A stretch of DNA of 25,684 nucleotides. It comes from JAICJR01 sp036494715. GTDB lineage: Bacteria; Actinomycetota; Thermoleophilia; Solirubrobacterales; Thermoleophilaceae. Shown here piece by piece: positions 7,336 to 13,623 of the stretch. The translations under genes were made by a program, and so were the position numbers. The notes beneath the pieces were generated by a model. The model ran no database searches, was not told the DNA's origin, and saw only the letters and a program-made list of their open reading frames with translations. The first letter of the stretch is position 1. Each line of letters opens with the position of its first letter. Location: the NCBI GenBank assembly GCA_036494715.1, contig DASXNY010000125.1, positions 1 to 25,684 of the forward strand. The letters run 5' to 3'.

Positions 7336-7358
7336 AATCCCGCAACCTGCGGATTTTC
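7336..7358 (+). terminator. Weak intrinsic terminator after the PfkB-family gene
   Basis: AATCC-(C)-GC pairs with GCGGATT around the loop AACCT, with one bulged C, and continues into a short T stretch (7354-7357). It lies 9 bases after the stop at 7327 and before the guaB promoter region. Confidence 0.4.
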
Positions 7359-7416
7359 GGCTCCCGGAGCGGCGGAAGGGCGCTGGTATCGTCCTCTTTC
7401 AGTCCGCCGCCGAACA

Positions 7417-7422
7417 TAGGAT
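7417..7422 (+). promoter_or_regulatory. Possible -10 box of guaB (leaderless)
   Basis: TAGGAT ends exactly 6 bases before ATG 7429, the spacing expected if transcription starts at the A of the start codon. An alternative extended -10, TGGTATCGT at 7384-7392, would give a leader of about 30 nt in which AGGA (7418-7421) could act as the SD. Confidence 0.4.
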
Positions 7423-7428
7423 GCCCTC

Positions 7429-8655
7429 ATGGAAGTAGAGATCGGTCGAGGCAAGAAGGGCCGCCGCGCCTACGGCTTCGATGACATCGCCATCGTTCCC
7501 TCGCGTCGCACGAGGGACCCCGACGACATCGACATCACCTGGACGCTCGGGCCCTATCGCTTTGAGCTTCCGCTGCTCGCCTCGGCCATGGACGGGGTCG
7601 TGTCACCGCGCACGGCGGGGATCCTCGGCAAGCTCGGCGGGCTGGCCGTCCTCAACCTCGAGGGCATCTTCACCCGCTACGAGGACGCCGAGGATCAGCT
7701 CGAGCGCATCTCGCAGCTGCCGCGCGAGCACGCCACCCAGGAAATGCAGGCGATCTACCAGGAGCCGGTCAAGCCGGAACTGATCGCCCAGCGGATCGAG
7801 GAGATCAAGGGTCAGGGCGTCGTCTGCGCCGCCTCGCTCACGCCCCAGCGCGTGCGCGACTACTACGAGATCGCCGTCGAGGCGGGCCTCGACATCCTCG
7901 TCATCCAGGGCACCGTGATCTCGGCCGAGCACGTGTCCACCACCAGCGAGCCGCTCAACCTCAAGCAGTTCATCAAGGAGGTCCCGCTGCCCGTGGTGGT
8001 CGGTGGCTGTGCCTCGTACTCCACCGGGCTCCACCTCATGCGCACGGGCGCCGTTGCCGTGCTCGTGGGCGTCGGGCCGGGCGCCGCCTGCACCACGCGC
8101 GGCGTGCTCGGGATCGGCGTGCCGCAGGCCACCGCGATCGCCGACGTGGCGGCCGCACGCTCGCAGCACATGCTCGAGACGGGCGACTACGTGAAGGTCA
8201 TCGCCGACGGCGGCATGCGCAACGGCGGCGACATCTCGAAGGCGTTCGCCTGCGGGGCCGACGCCGCGATGATCGGCTCGCCGCTCGCCCGCGCCTATGA
8301 GGCCCCGGGTCGCGGCTTCCACTGGGGGATGGCCACGTTCCATCCGTCGCTGCCGCGCGGCGCGCGCGTCAAGACCACCCAGAACGGCACGCTCGAGCAG
8401 ATCATCCTCGGGCCCGCCCACGAGAACGACGGCACCTTCAACCTGATGGGCAGCCTGCGCACCTCCATGGCCACCTGCGGCTACGAGGACATCCCGTCCT
8501 TCCACCGCGCCGAGGTGATGGTGGCGCCGGCGCTCCAGACCGAGGGCAAGCAGCTCCAGCGGGACCAGGCCGTGGGCATGGGTGCCACGGCGGCCGCCGC
8601 CGCAGCACCCGACACCAACGGCCACACGCCGGCAGATCCGGCCCTTGTCGAATAA
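7429..8655 (+). CDS. guaB3: GuaB3-type IMP dehydrogenase, no CBS domains
   Basis: IMP dehydrogenase oxidises IMP to XMP with NAD+. This 408-residue protein has the N-terminal pattern of the GuaB3 family (EIGRGKKGRRAYGFDDIAIVPSRRTR, then LLASAMDGVVSP). It lacks the roughly 120-residue CBS pair that classical GuaB carries: only a short helical stretch separates the two barrel halves (about residues 85-130). The catalytic loop reads GPGAACTTRGVLGIG with the nucleophile at C221, and VIADGGMRNGGDISKAFACGADAAMIGSPLA provides the phosphate-binding DGG and GS segments. Some actinobacterial GuaB3 proteins, as I recall the mycobacterial one, lack this Cys; here the IMPDH-type CTTR is intact. The last 30 residues are Ala-rich and low-complexity. 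guaA starts directly after the stop, supporting a true role in GMP synthesis. Confidence 0.88.
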   Translation: MEVEIGRGKKGRRAYGFDDIAIVPSRRTRDPDDIDITWTLGPYRFELPLLASAMDGVVSPRTAGILGKLGGLAVLNLEGIFTRYEDAEDQLERISQLPREHATQEMQAIYQEPVKPELIAQRIEEIKGQGVVCAASLTPQRVRDYYEIAVEAGLDILVIQGTVISAEHVSTTSEPLNLKQFIKEVPLPVVVGGCASYSTGLHLMRTGAVAVLVGVGPGAACTTRGVLGIGVPQATAIADVAAARSQHMLETGDYVKVIADGGMRNGGDISKAFACGADAAMIGSPLARAYEAPGRGFHWGMATFHPSLPRGARVKTTQNGTLEQIILGPAHENDGTFNLMGSLRTSMATCGYEDIPSFHRAEVMVAPALQTEGKQLQRDQAVGMGATAAAAAAPDTNGHTPADPALVE

Positions 8656-10269
8656 GTGAGCGACGTTCTCGCCACCGGAGCAGCCGAGCGTGAGCAGGCT
8701 GCGCGGGCGAGGACGGACGCCAGCAGCGCCAAGACCGATGAGGTCGTGGTGCTCGATTTCGGAGGCCAGTACTCGCAGCTGATCGCGCGGCGGGTGCGCG
8801 AGTGCGGCGTCTTCTCGGAGCTGCTGCCACACCACGTGCCGCTCGAGGAGGTCAAGCGCCGGCGCCCGCGCGGGCTGATCCTGTCGGGCGGACCGGCATC
8901 CGTGTACAGCGACGGCGCGCCCAAGCTGCGGCCCGAGCTGCTCGAGCTCGGCATCCCGGTGCTGGGCATCTGTTACGGCATGCAGGCGATGGCGCTCGAG
9001 CTGGGCGGCAGGGTGGAGGGCGCGGCGGTCGGCGAGTTCGGCCGCTCCTCGCTCACCGTCCACGAGCACGGCCGTTTGCTCGCCGGCCTGCCGTCCGAGC
9101 AGCCGTGCTGGATGAGCCACCGCGACACCGTCTTCGAGCCGCCGGCGGGAGCCGTGGCGCTTGCCTCCTCGTCCGAGTCGCCGGTGGCGGCGTTCGAGGA
9201 CACGGAGCGGCAGCTCTACGGCATCCAGTTCCACCCGGAGGTCGTGCACACGCCGTACGGCACCGAGGTGCTGCGCCGCTTCCTCGACGACATCTGCGGC
9301 TGCGATATGAGCTGGAGCGCGGCTTCGGTCGCGGAGGAGCAGATCGCCCGCATCCGCGAGCAGGTCGGCGACGGCCGCGTGATCTGCGGACTCTCGGGCG
9401 GGGTCGACTCGTCCGTAGCCGCGCTGCTCGTCCACCGCGCTGTGGGCGACCAGCTCACCTGTGTCTTCGTCGACCACGGCCTGATGCGCCGCAACGAGGG
9501 CGAGCAGGTCGCCGCCGCCTTCCGCGACAACTTCCACGTGCCGCTCGTGGCCGTGGACGCGGCGGATCGCTTCCTCGAGCGGCTCGCCGGCGTCACCGAC
9601 CCGGAGACCAAGCGCAAGATCATCGGCGCCGAGTTCATCCGCGTCTTCGAGGAGGAGGCCGCCAAGCTCGGCAATCCCAAGTACCTCGTGCAGGGCACGC
9701 TCTACTCGGATGTGATCGAGTCCGGCGGCGGGACGGGCGCGGCCACGATCAAGTCGCACCACAACGTCGGCGGTCTGCCCGAGGACCTCGAGTTCGAGCT
9801 CGTCGAGCCCCTGCGGATGCTGTTCAAGGACGAGGTGCGCGCGGTCGGCGCCGAGCTCGGGATGTCCGAGCGCCTCGTGTGGCGGCAGCCGTTCCCGGGA
9901 CCGGGCCTCGCGATCCGGATCGTCGGCGGTGAGGTCACGCGTGAGCGGCTCGCGACCCTGCGCGACGCCGACTACATCCTTCAGGACGAGATCCGCGCCG
10001 CCGGCCTCTACCGCGAGCTCTGGCAGTCCTTCTGCGTGCTCCCCGCGGACCTCCGCAGCGTGGGCGTCCAGGGCGACGAGCGCAGCTACGGCTACGTCGT
10101 CGTGATCCGCGCGGTCACGAGCGACGACGCCATGACCGCCGACTGGGCCCGGCTCCCATACGACCTACTCGAACGAGTCGCCTCGCGCATGATCAACGAG
10201 ATCCCGCAGGTGAACCGGGTAACGCTCGATATCACGAGTAAGCCGCCCGGCACGATCGAGTGGGAGTGA
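8656..10269 (+). CDS. guaA: GMP synthase (glutamine-hydrolysing)
   Basis: GuaA converts XMP, ATP and glutamine to GMP. The 537-residue protein has both domains of the bacterial enzyme. The class I glutamine amidotransferase (about 28-210) carries catalytic C106 in GICYGMQ, and H193 and E195 in FHPEV. The ATP pyrophosphatase domain has the P-loop SGGVDSS (247-253), and the C-terminal dimerisation domain ends VTLDITSKPPGTIEWE, the hallmark GuaA C-terminus. About 25 extra residues precede the conserved VVVLDFGGQYSQLIARRVRE. The GTG start follows the guaB3 stop with no gap and no good SD, so translation is probably coupled to guaB3. Confidence 0.96.
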   Translation: MSDVLATGAAEREQAARARTDASSAKTDEVVVLDFGGQYSQLIARRVRECGVFSELLPHHVPLEEVKRRRPRGLILSGGPASVYSDGAPKLRPELLELGIPVLGICYGMQAMALELGGRVEGAAVGEFGRSSLTVHEHGRLLAGLPSEQPCWMSHRDTVFEPPAGAVALASSSESPVAAFEDTERQLYGIQFHPEVVHTPYGTEVLRRFLDDICGCDMSWSAASVAEEQIARIREQVGDGRVICGLSGGVDSSVAALLVHRAVGDQLTCVFVDHGLMRRNEGEQVAAAFRDNFHVPLVAVDAADRFLERLAGVTDPETKRKIIGAEFIRVFEEEAAKLGNPKYLVQGTLYSDVIESGGGTGAATIKSHHNVGGLPEDLEFELVEPLRMLFKDEVRAVGAELGMSERLVWRQPFPGPGLAIRIVGGEVTRERLATLRDADYILQDEIRAAGLYRELWQSFCVLPADLRSVGVQGDERSYGYVVVIRAVTSDDAMTADWARLPYDLLERVASRMINEIPQVNRVTLDITSKPPGTIEWE

Positions 10270-10275
10270 TGGGTT

Positions 10276-10328
10276 GGCAGTAGGCAGTACGCAGTAGGCA
10301 GGGCCAGCTCCGCACTCCCTACTCTTCA
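10276..10328. repeat. Two heptanucleotide tandem repeats, GGCAGTA and CTCCGCA types
   Basis: Starting 7 bases after the guaA stop, the 7-mers GGCAGTA, GGCAGTA, CGCAGTA and GGCAGGG run from 10276 to 10303. After 4 bases, CTCCGCA, CTCCCTA and CTCTTCA follow (10308-10328). The first set shares a 17-bp identity with 4736-4752. The second set is the same type as the array at 11961-11989. Confidence 0.75.
10320..10325 (+). promoter_or_regulatory. Possible -10 box of the GlsB-like gene (leaderless)
   Basis: TACTCT fits TANNNT and ends 6 bases before ATG 10332; there is no SD. It lies inside the CTCCGCA-type heptamer array, so the repeat itself may form the promoter. Confidence 0.38.
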
Positions 10329-10331
10329 AGC

Positions 10332-10619
10332 ATGGCCATCGTTTCCTGGGCTCTCTGGGGTCTCTTCGTCGGGGTGATCGCGCGCTTCCTGCGCCCGGGT
10401 CGTCAGTCGATCGGCCTCCTGTGGACGATGGTGCTCGGCGTGGTGGGCTCGCTGCTCGGCGGCTTCATCGCCCGCGACGTGCTGCACATCGCCGATGGCG
10501 ACAAGTTCGATCTCGGCAGCTTTCTCATCGCCGTGGCCGCCTCGGTCCTGCTGCTCGCGCTATGGGAGCCCTTCGAGCGCCGCCGCCAGCGCCGCGCGAA
10601 TCCGCCGAGCCTCAGCTAG
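10332..10619 (+). CDS. GlsB/YeaQ/YmgE family small membrane protein
   Basis: This 95-residue protein has three predicted membrane helices: about residues 5-17 (SWALWGLFVGVIA), 28-47 (GLLWTMVLGVVGSLLGGFIA) and 62-77 (SFLIAVAASVLLLALW). The glycine-rich GVVGSLLGGFIARD is typical of the GlsB/YeaQ/YmgE family, often named transglycosylase-associated protein. The function is not established; members are frequently linked to stress responses. The C-terminal tail is basic (FERRRQRR) and should be cytoplasmic. The gene has no SD and a -10-like box 6 bases upstream. It is convergent with the M23 peptidase gene, with only 6 bases between the stop codons. Confidence 0.82.
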   Translation: MAIVSWALWGLFVGVIARFLRPGRQSIGLLWTMVLGVVGSLLGGFIARDVLHIADGDKFDLGSFLIAVAASVLLLALWEPFERRRQRRANPPSLS

Positions 10620-10625
10620 GCGTCG

Positions 10626-11840
10626 CTACGAGTAGGCGTCCCACTGCTCGAGCATCGGCAGCGGGTCGAACGGGTGCCCGCCGCTGTACCAGCCGGGCGG
10701 GGACCAGACCTCGAAGTGGAGGTGGCACGCGGTCGCGTCGCCCGTGTCGCCCACGAAGCCGATCGGCTCGCCCGTGGTCAGGTGGTCGCCGCGCTCGAAC
10801 GGCGAGGGGGCGCGCATGTGCATGTAGCCGTAGTCGTTGCCGGTCTCCTCGCCGTGGATCACGAGGTAGTAGCCGGCGGCGGACTGAGTCTTGTTGTAGA
10901 GGACGGTGCCGGCCTCCGCGGCGAGGATCTTCAGCCCGCAGCGGGCGAGGATGTCCTGCCCCTGGTGCGTGTGCCCCTGGCGCTGTACGCCGAAGCCGTC
11001 GCCGAAGGTGTGCTTGCCGTGCACCGGGAAGACGTGGTCGTGCAGGTCAAACGTGTCGCGCGTGACGTCCTGGGTCTGCGCGCTGCGCGCCTTGGCGCCG
11101 CTCGCGCCGGTGGCGATCAAGCGCCACTCGTAGCGCCCGTCGGGCTGCAGGTCGCCGTCTGTCATGCCGGTCCAGTGGATGTCGTTGATCACCCCGGGCT
11201 GGACGCTCGGCTCCTGCCAGGTCTGCACGACGCCGCCGTCCGACTGGCGCAGCAGGTCGACCTCCACGGACACCGGTGCAGACGCGGTCACCCGATAGGA
11301 GAACGTGACTCCCTGGCTCGAGCCGGCGATTGCCATGTTGGTGCTCGTGGCCGTCTCGAGCCCGGGCGCGCCGGCGTCGCGCGGACCTGGCACCGGGGTG
11401 AGCTGGCCCGTGGTGGGCGGGGGTGGTGGCGGCGGCAGGATGTTGAGGACGGTGGTGCGCACACTGGCGGCCACCGAGCCGCTTGTGAGCAGCGCAAGGC
11501 GGCCGCTCATCGCGTTCAGCGGCACGTTGAGGACGATGCTGCGGTCGCTCTTCGGCGAGACGGTCACCGAGCTGTCGTCCGACTTGCCGGGCGCCCCGAG
11601 GAAGGTCACCTTGGCGACTCCGGACAACCCCGATCCGACCAGCCGCAGCGTTCCACCCTGGCGCGTGCGGCCACGGCTCGCGCACAGCTTGACGCACGCG
11701 ACGCGGGTGACCTTCGGGGTGGGCGTGTAGCCGACGCCGCCATTGCCGGCCCAGGCGGGGGACGAGCAGACGAGCGCCGTGCCGGCAGCCAGGGCGAGCC
11801 CCTTCGCGATCCTTCCAGCGGACGAATACGGCAGCAGCAG
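10626..11840 (-). CDS. Secreted M23-family peptidase with Ig-like domains (CTG start proposed)
   Basis: This is a secreted LytM/M23 zinc endopeptidase, expected to cut peptidoglycan cross-bridges. The C-terminal domain (about 265-404) has HTHQGQD (ligands about H292 and D296) and HLHFEVW (about H375), the HxxxD and HxH motifs. Upstream are a TIG/IPT-like stretch (RQGGTLRLVGSGLSGVAKVTF), a proline-rich linker and a FlgD-like Ig stretch (INDIHWTGMTDGDLQPDGRYEWRL). The first standard start is TTG at 11627, but that falls inside the first Ig-like stretch. The same frame continues upstream through a good signal peptide (basic R and K, core GLALAAGTALVC, cleavage near PAWA|GN). No ATG, GTG or TTG occurs up to the in-frame stop at 11925-11927. 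CTG codons at 11832-11840 follow GAGGGG by 4-10 bases and are the best start; I give the first. Confidence 0.82.
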   Translation of the reverse strand: MLLPYSSAGRIAKGLALAAGTALVCSSPAWAGNGGVGYTPTPKVTRVACVKLCASRGRTRQGGTLRLVGSGLSGVAKVTFLGAPGKSDDSSVTVSPKSDRSIVLNVPLNAMSGRLALLTSGSVAASVRTTVLNILPPPPPPPTTGQLTPVPGPRDAGAPGLETATSTNMAIAGSSQGVTFSYRVTASAPVSVEVDLLRQSDGGVVQTWQEPSVQPGVINDIHWTGMTDGDLQPDGRYEWRLIATGASGAKARSAQTQDVTRDTFDLHDHVFPVHGKHTFGDGFGVQRQGHTHQGQDILARCGLKILAAEAGTVLYNKTQSAAGYYLVIHGEETGNDYGYMHMRAPSPFERGDHLTTGEPIGFVGDTGDATACHLHFEVWSPPGWYSGGHPFDPLPMLEQWDAYS

Positions 11841-11960
11841 AGCGCCCCTCTTTCTCGGGCCTACGGGGTTAGCTGACGGGCTCGCACCGAAAGAGCGGCG
11901 CGGCGACGACGGCCCAGAAGACCGCTACCGCTTAGCCCCAGAGAGTCCGTTGGCGGCCTG

Positions 11961-11989
11961 CACTCCGCACTCCGCACGTCCGCACTCTG
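11961..11989. repeat. Heptanucleotide tandem repeat, CACTCCG type
   Basis: The units are CACTCCG, CACTCCG, CACGTCCG (one extra base) and CACTCTG. CACTCCG is a rotation of the CTCCGCA unit at 10308-10328. The array lies in the divergent spacer about 120 bases upstream of the M23 start. Confidence 0.65.
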
Positions 11990-12007
11990 CGTTGTTGTCC
12001 CCCGTTC

Positions 12008-12026
12008 CCCGCCGACGGCCGGCGGG
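12008..12026. repeat. GC-rich hairpin in the rplM upstream region
   Basis: CCCGCCG (12008-12014) pairs perfectly with CGGCGGG (12020-12026) around ACGGC. No T-run follows on either strand, so a terminator of the classical type is unlikely; its role is unknown. Confidence 0.4.
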
Positions 12027-12145
12027 AATTCGGCAGGCTGACAATTGCGCGGCAGTATAAGCACGGCCCCAGTCGGCATCAGCCGTAAATCGCCGCTTGT
12101 CGCGATCGAAACTTGACCCGTCCGGGATTTGCCACGCGAGGCGGC

Positions 12146-12151
12146 TACCCT
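12146..12151 (+). promoter_or_regulatory. Possible -10 box for rplM
   Basis: TACCCT fits TANNNT and would give a leader of about 110 nt containing the hairpin at 12244-12268. No properly spaced -35 box is seen; TATAAG at 12056 is an alternative. Weak call. Confidence 0.25.
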
Positions 12152-12243
12152 CTGCTTGCAAGGCCGGGCCCCGTGGGCGTCTTCCCACGCGCGTGTGTCA
12201 ACATGTGCGGCTGGCGCCGCGGTTGTCGCGGCAGTGTTTCGTG

Positions 12244-12268
12244 CCCGCCCTCAGGCGGGACTCTTTTT
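12244..12268 (+). terminator. Terminator-like hairpin directly before rplM (candidate attenuator)
   Basis: CCCGCC (12244-12249), loop CTCA, GGCGGG (12254-12259), then ACTC and five T residues ending 2 bases before the rplM ATG. It has the form of a Rho-independent terminator. No room remains for another promoter downstream, so rplM mRNA must contain it. Confidence 0.65.
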
Positions 12269-12270
12269 CG

Positions 12271-12705
12271 ATGAGGACCTACGTAGCCACACCAGCAACG
12301 CGCGAGCGCAATTGGCTCGTGGTCGACGCCAACGGCCAGACGCTCGGCCGGCTCGCCACGCAGATCGCCAACGCCCTGCGCGGTAAGCGCAAGCCCGAGT
12401 ACACGCCGCATTGCGACGTGGGCGACTTCGTGATCGTCGTCAACGCGGAGAAGATCGCGGTCACCGGCCGCAAGCGCGAGACGAAGATGTACTACCGCCA
12501 CTCCGGCTACCCGGGCGGACTGCGCTCGCGGACGCTCAACGACATGCTCGAGCGCCGGCCCGAGGAGGTCATCCGCCTCGCGGTGAAGGGCATGCTGCCG
12601 CGTACGCGGCTCGGCCGCCAGCAGCTGCGCAAGCTCAAGGTCTACGCCGGTCCCGATCATCCGCACGCGGCACAGCAGCCGCAGCCGATGGAGGTAGAAG
12701 CTTGA
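12271..12705 (+). CDS. rplM: 50S ribosomal protein L13
   Basis: This 144-residue protein has normal L13 length. L13 is an early assembly protein of the large ribosomal subunit. Diagnostic segments are MRTYVATPATRERNWLVVDANGQTLGRLATQIANALRGK at the N-terminus, GDFVIVVNAEKIAVTGRK, KMYYRHSGYPGGLRS, and AVKGMLPRTRLGRQQLRKLKVYAGPDHPH. The ATG at 12271 gives the conserved N-terminus; the frame is open further upstream (to 12097) but that part does not look like L13. There is no normal SD: GGCGGGA, 11-12 bases upstream, lies inside the hairpin 3' arm. rpsI follows with a 4-base TTGA overlap, the usual L13-S9 pair. The C-terminus is slightly extended (AAQQPQPMEVEA), and its codons contain the GGAGG that serves rpsI. 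Confidence 0.96.
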   Translation: MRTYVATPATRERNWLVVDANGQTLGRLATQIANALRGKRKPEYTPHCDVGDFVIVVNAEKIAVTGRKRETKMYYRHSGYPGGLRSRTLNDMLERRPEEVIRLAVKGMLPRTRLGRQQLRKLKVYAGPDHPHAAQQPQPMEVEA

Positions 12706-13610
12706 TTGACGAAGAGCGGGGCGACGCCCCAGAGCAGGGCGAGGACCAGGCTCTCGACAACGAGGAGCTGACTCCGGAGGAGGCCGCCGGCTACGAGGAG
12801 GAGGCGGCCCAAGTGGACGTTCCCGCTCCGGCCGCCAGCGGCGAGACTCCGCCACCCGGCGTCGAGGACGGCCTCACCGAGGAAGAGGCCGAGAGCCTCG
12901 AGCCGAACGCGCTCGAGGTCGAGGAGGAGAACCGCGAGGACCTCGCCGAGACGCTTCAGGAGGCCGCGGAGGACGCGGGCCGGCCGCGCGGCAAGGCCGT
13001 CGGGCGCGGCGAGCGCGACCCCAAGGAGCCAAAGCGCGAGGTGATCCCCGGCGAGCACCTCGACCCGCTTCTGCCCGAGGAGCAGCCCGCGACTCCCGAT
13101 GACGAGTTCGGCTACGCCGCCAGCGCCTATGCGGAAGCCGAGACCGCGGAGGGAGAAGGGGACGCTCCGGCCGATGCCGCCGAGCCCGTTCCGGCTCCGC
13201 GCGAGGTGAAGGAGCTCGCCGCCGACGCCCGCTACCAGGCCACCGGCAAGCGCAAGACCTCCGTCGCCCGAGTAACCCTGAAGCCGGGCACGGGCGAGTA
13301 CACGGTCAATGGCCGGACGCTCGACAACTTCTTCCCGCGCCCCACGCTTCGGAAGGCGGTCCGCGCCCCGCTCGAGACCGCGGGCTACGAGGAGCGCATG
13401 GACGTCGTGGCGCGTATCCACGGCGGCGGCGTCTCCGCGCAGGCTGGCGCCCTTCGCCACGGGGTGGCACGTGCGTTGGTCGAGGCCGACCCGAACCTGC
13501 GCGGCGAGCTCAAGCGCCGCGGCTTCCTCACGCGCGACGCGCGCGCGAAGGAGCGCAAGAAGGCAGGCCTCAAGAAGGCCCGTAAGCGCCCGCAGTTCTC
13601 CAAGCGCTAA
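12702..13610 (+). CDS. rpsI: 30S ribosomal protein S9 with long acidic N-terminal extension
   Basis: The 302-residue product has a complete S9 domain at residues 177-302 (RYQATGKRKTSVARV, then GGGVSAQAGALRHGVARAL, ending KKARKRPQFSKR), which ends in the KR tail that reaches the P-site tRNA. Bacterial S9 is usually 128-175 residues. Here about 176 residues precede the domain: by my count 55 are Asp or Glu, with Ala and Pro filling most of the rest and one basic patch (GRPRGKAVGRGERDPKEPKR, about 92-112). It looks disordered. TTG 12702 overlaps the rplM stop (TTGA), and GGAGG at 12690-12694 lies 7 bases upstream, so this start is well supported. An in-frame GTG at 13206 (before KELAADARYQATGKRK) could give a normal-sized S9 of 134 residues but has no distinct SD. 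Confidence 0.92.
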   Translation: MIDEERGDAPEQGEDQALDNEELTPEEAAGYEEEAAQVDVPAPAASGETPPPGVEDGLTEEEAESLEPNALEVEEENREDLAETLQEAAEDAGRPRGKAVGRGERDPKEPKREVIPGEHLDPLLPEEQPATPDDEFGYAASAYAEAETAEGEGDAPADAAEPVPAPREVKELAADARYQATGKRKTSVARVTLKPGTGEYTVNGRTLDNFFPRPTLRKAVRAPLETAGYEERMDVVARIHGGGVSAQAGALRHGVARALVEADPNLRGELKRRGFLTRDARAKERKKAGLKKARKRPQFSKR

Positions 13611-13623
13611 CTTCCGGCTCCTG

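Larger units (their letters stand above)
11841..12270. other. Divergent regulatory spacer between the M23 gene and rplM
   Basis: About 430 bases without a convincing gene. From the left it holds the SD-like element of the M23 gene, the heptamer array at 11961-11989, a GC hairpin at 12008-12026, an AT-richer patch with TATAAG (12056-12061) and CTGACA (12038-12043, too close at 12 bp to be a normal pair), TTGACC (12113-12118), TACCCT (12146-12151), and the terminator-like hairpin touching rplM. The open frames here are not coding-like. Confidence 0.6.

Noticed and set aside
7603..9762. Open frame of 719 codons on the - strand across guaB3 and guaA
   Set aside because: It lies antisense to two unmistakable enzymes and its sequence is the Arg/Ala/Val/Leu/His-rich shadow expected from GC-rich codon use.
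11743..12060. Small + strand open frame in the rplM/M23 spacer
   Set aside because: It overlaps the M23 signal-peptide region on the opposite strand and the repeat array, has no SD and no recognisable domain.
12097..12270. Extended N-terminus for L13 (frame open from GTG 12097)
   Set aside because: The 58 extra residues do not resemble L13, cover promoter-like and hairpin sequence, and L13 begins naturally at MRTYVA.
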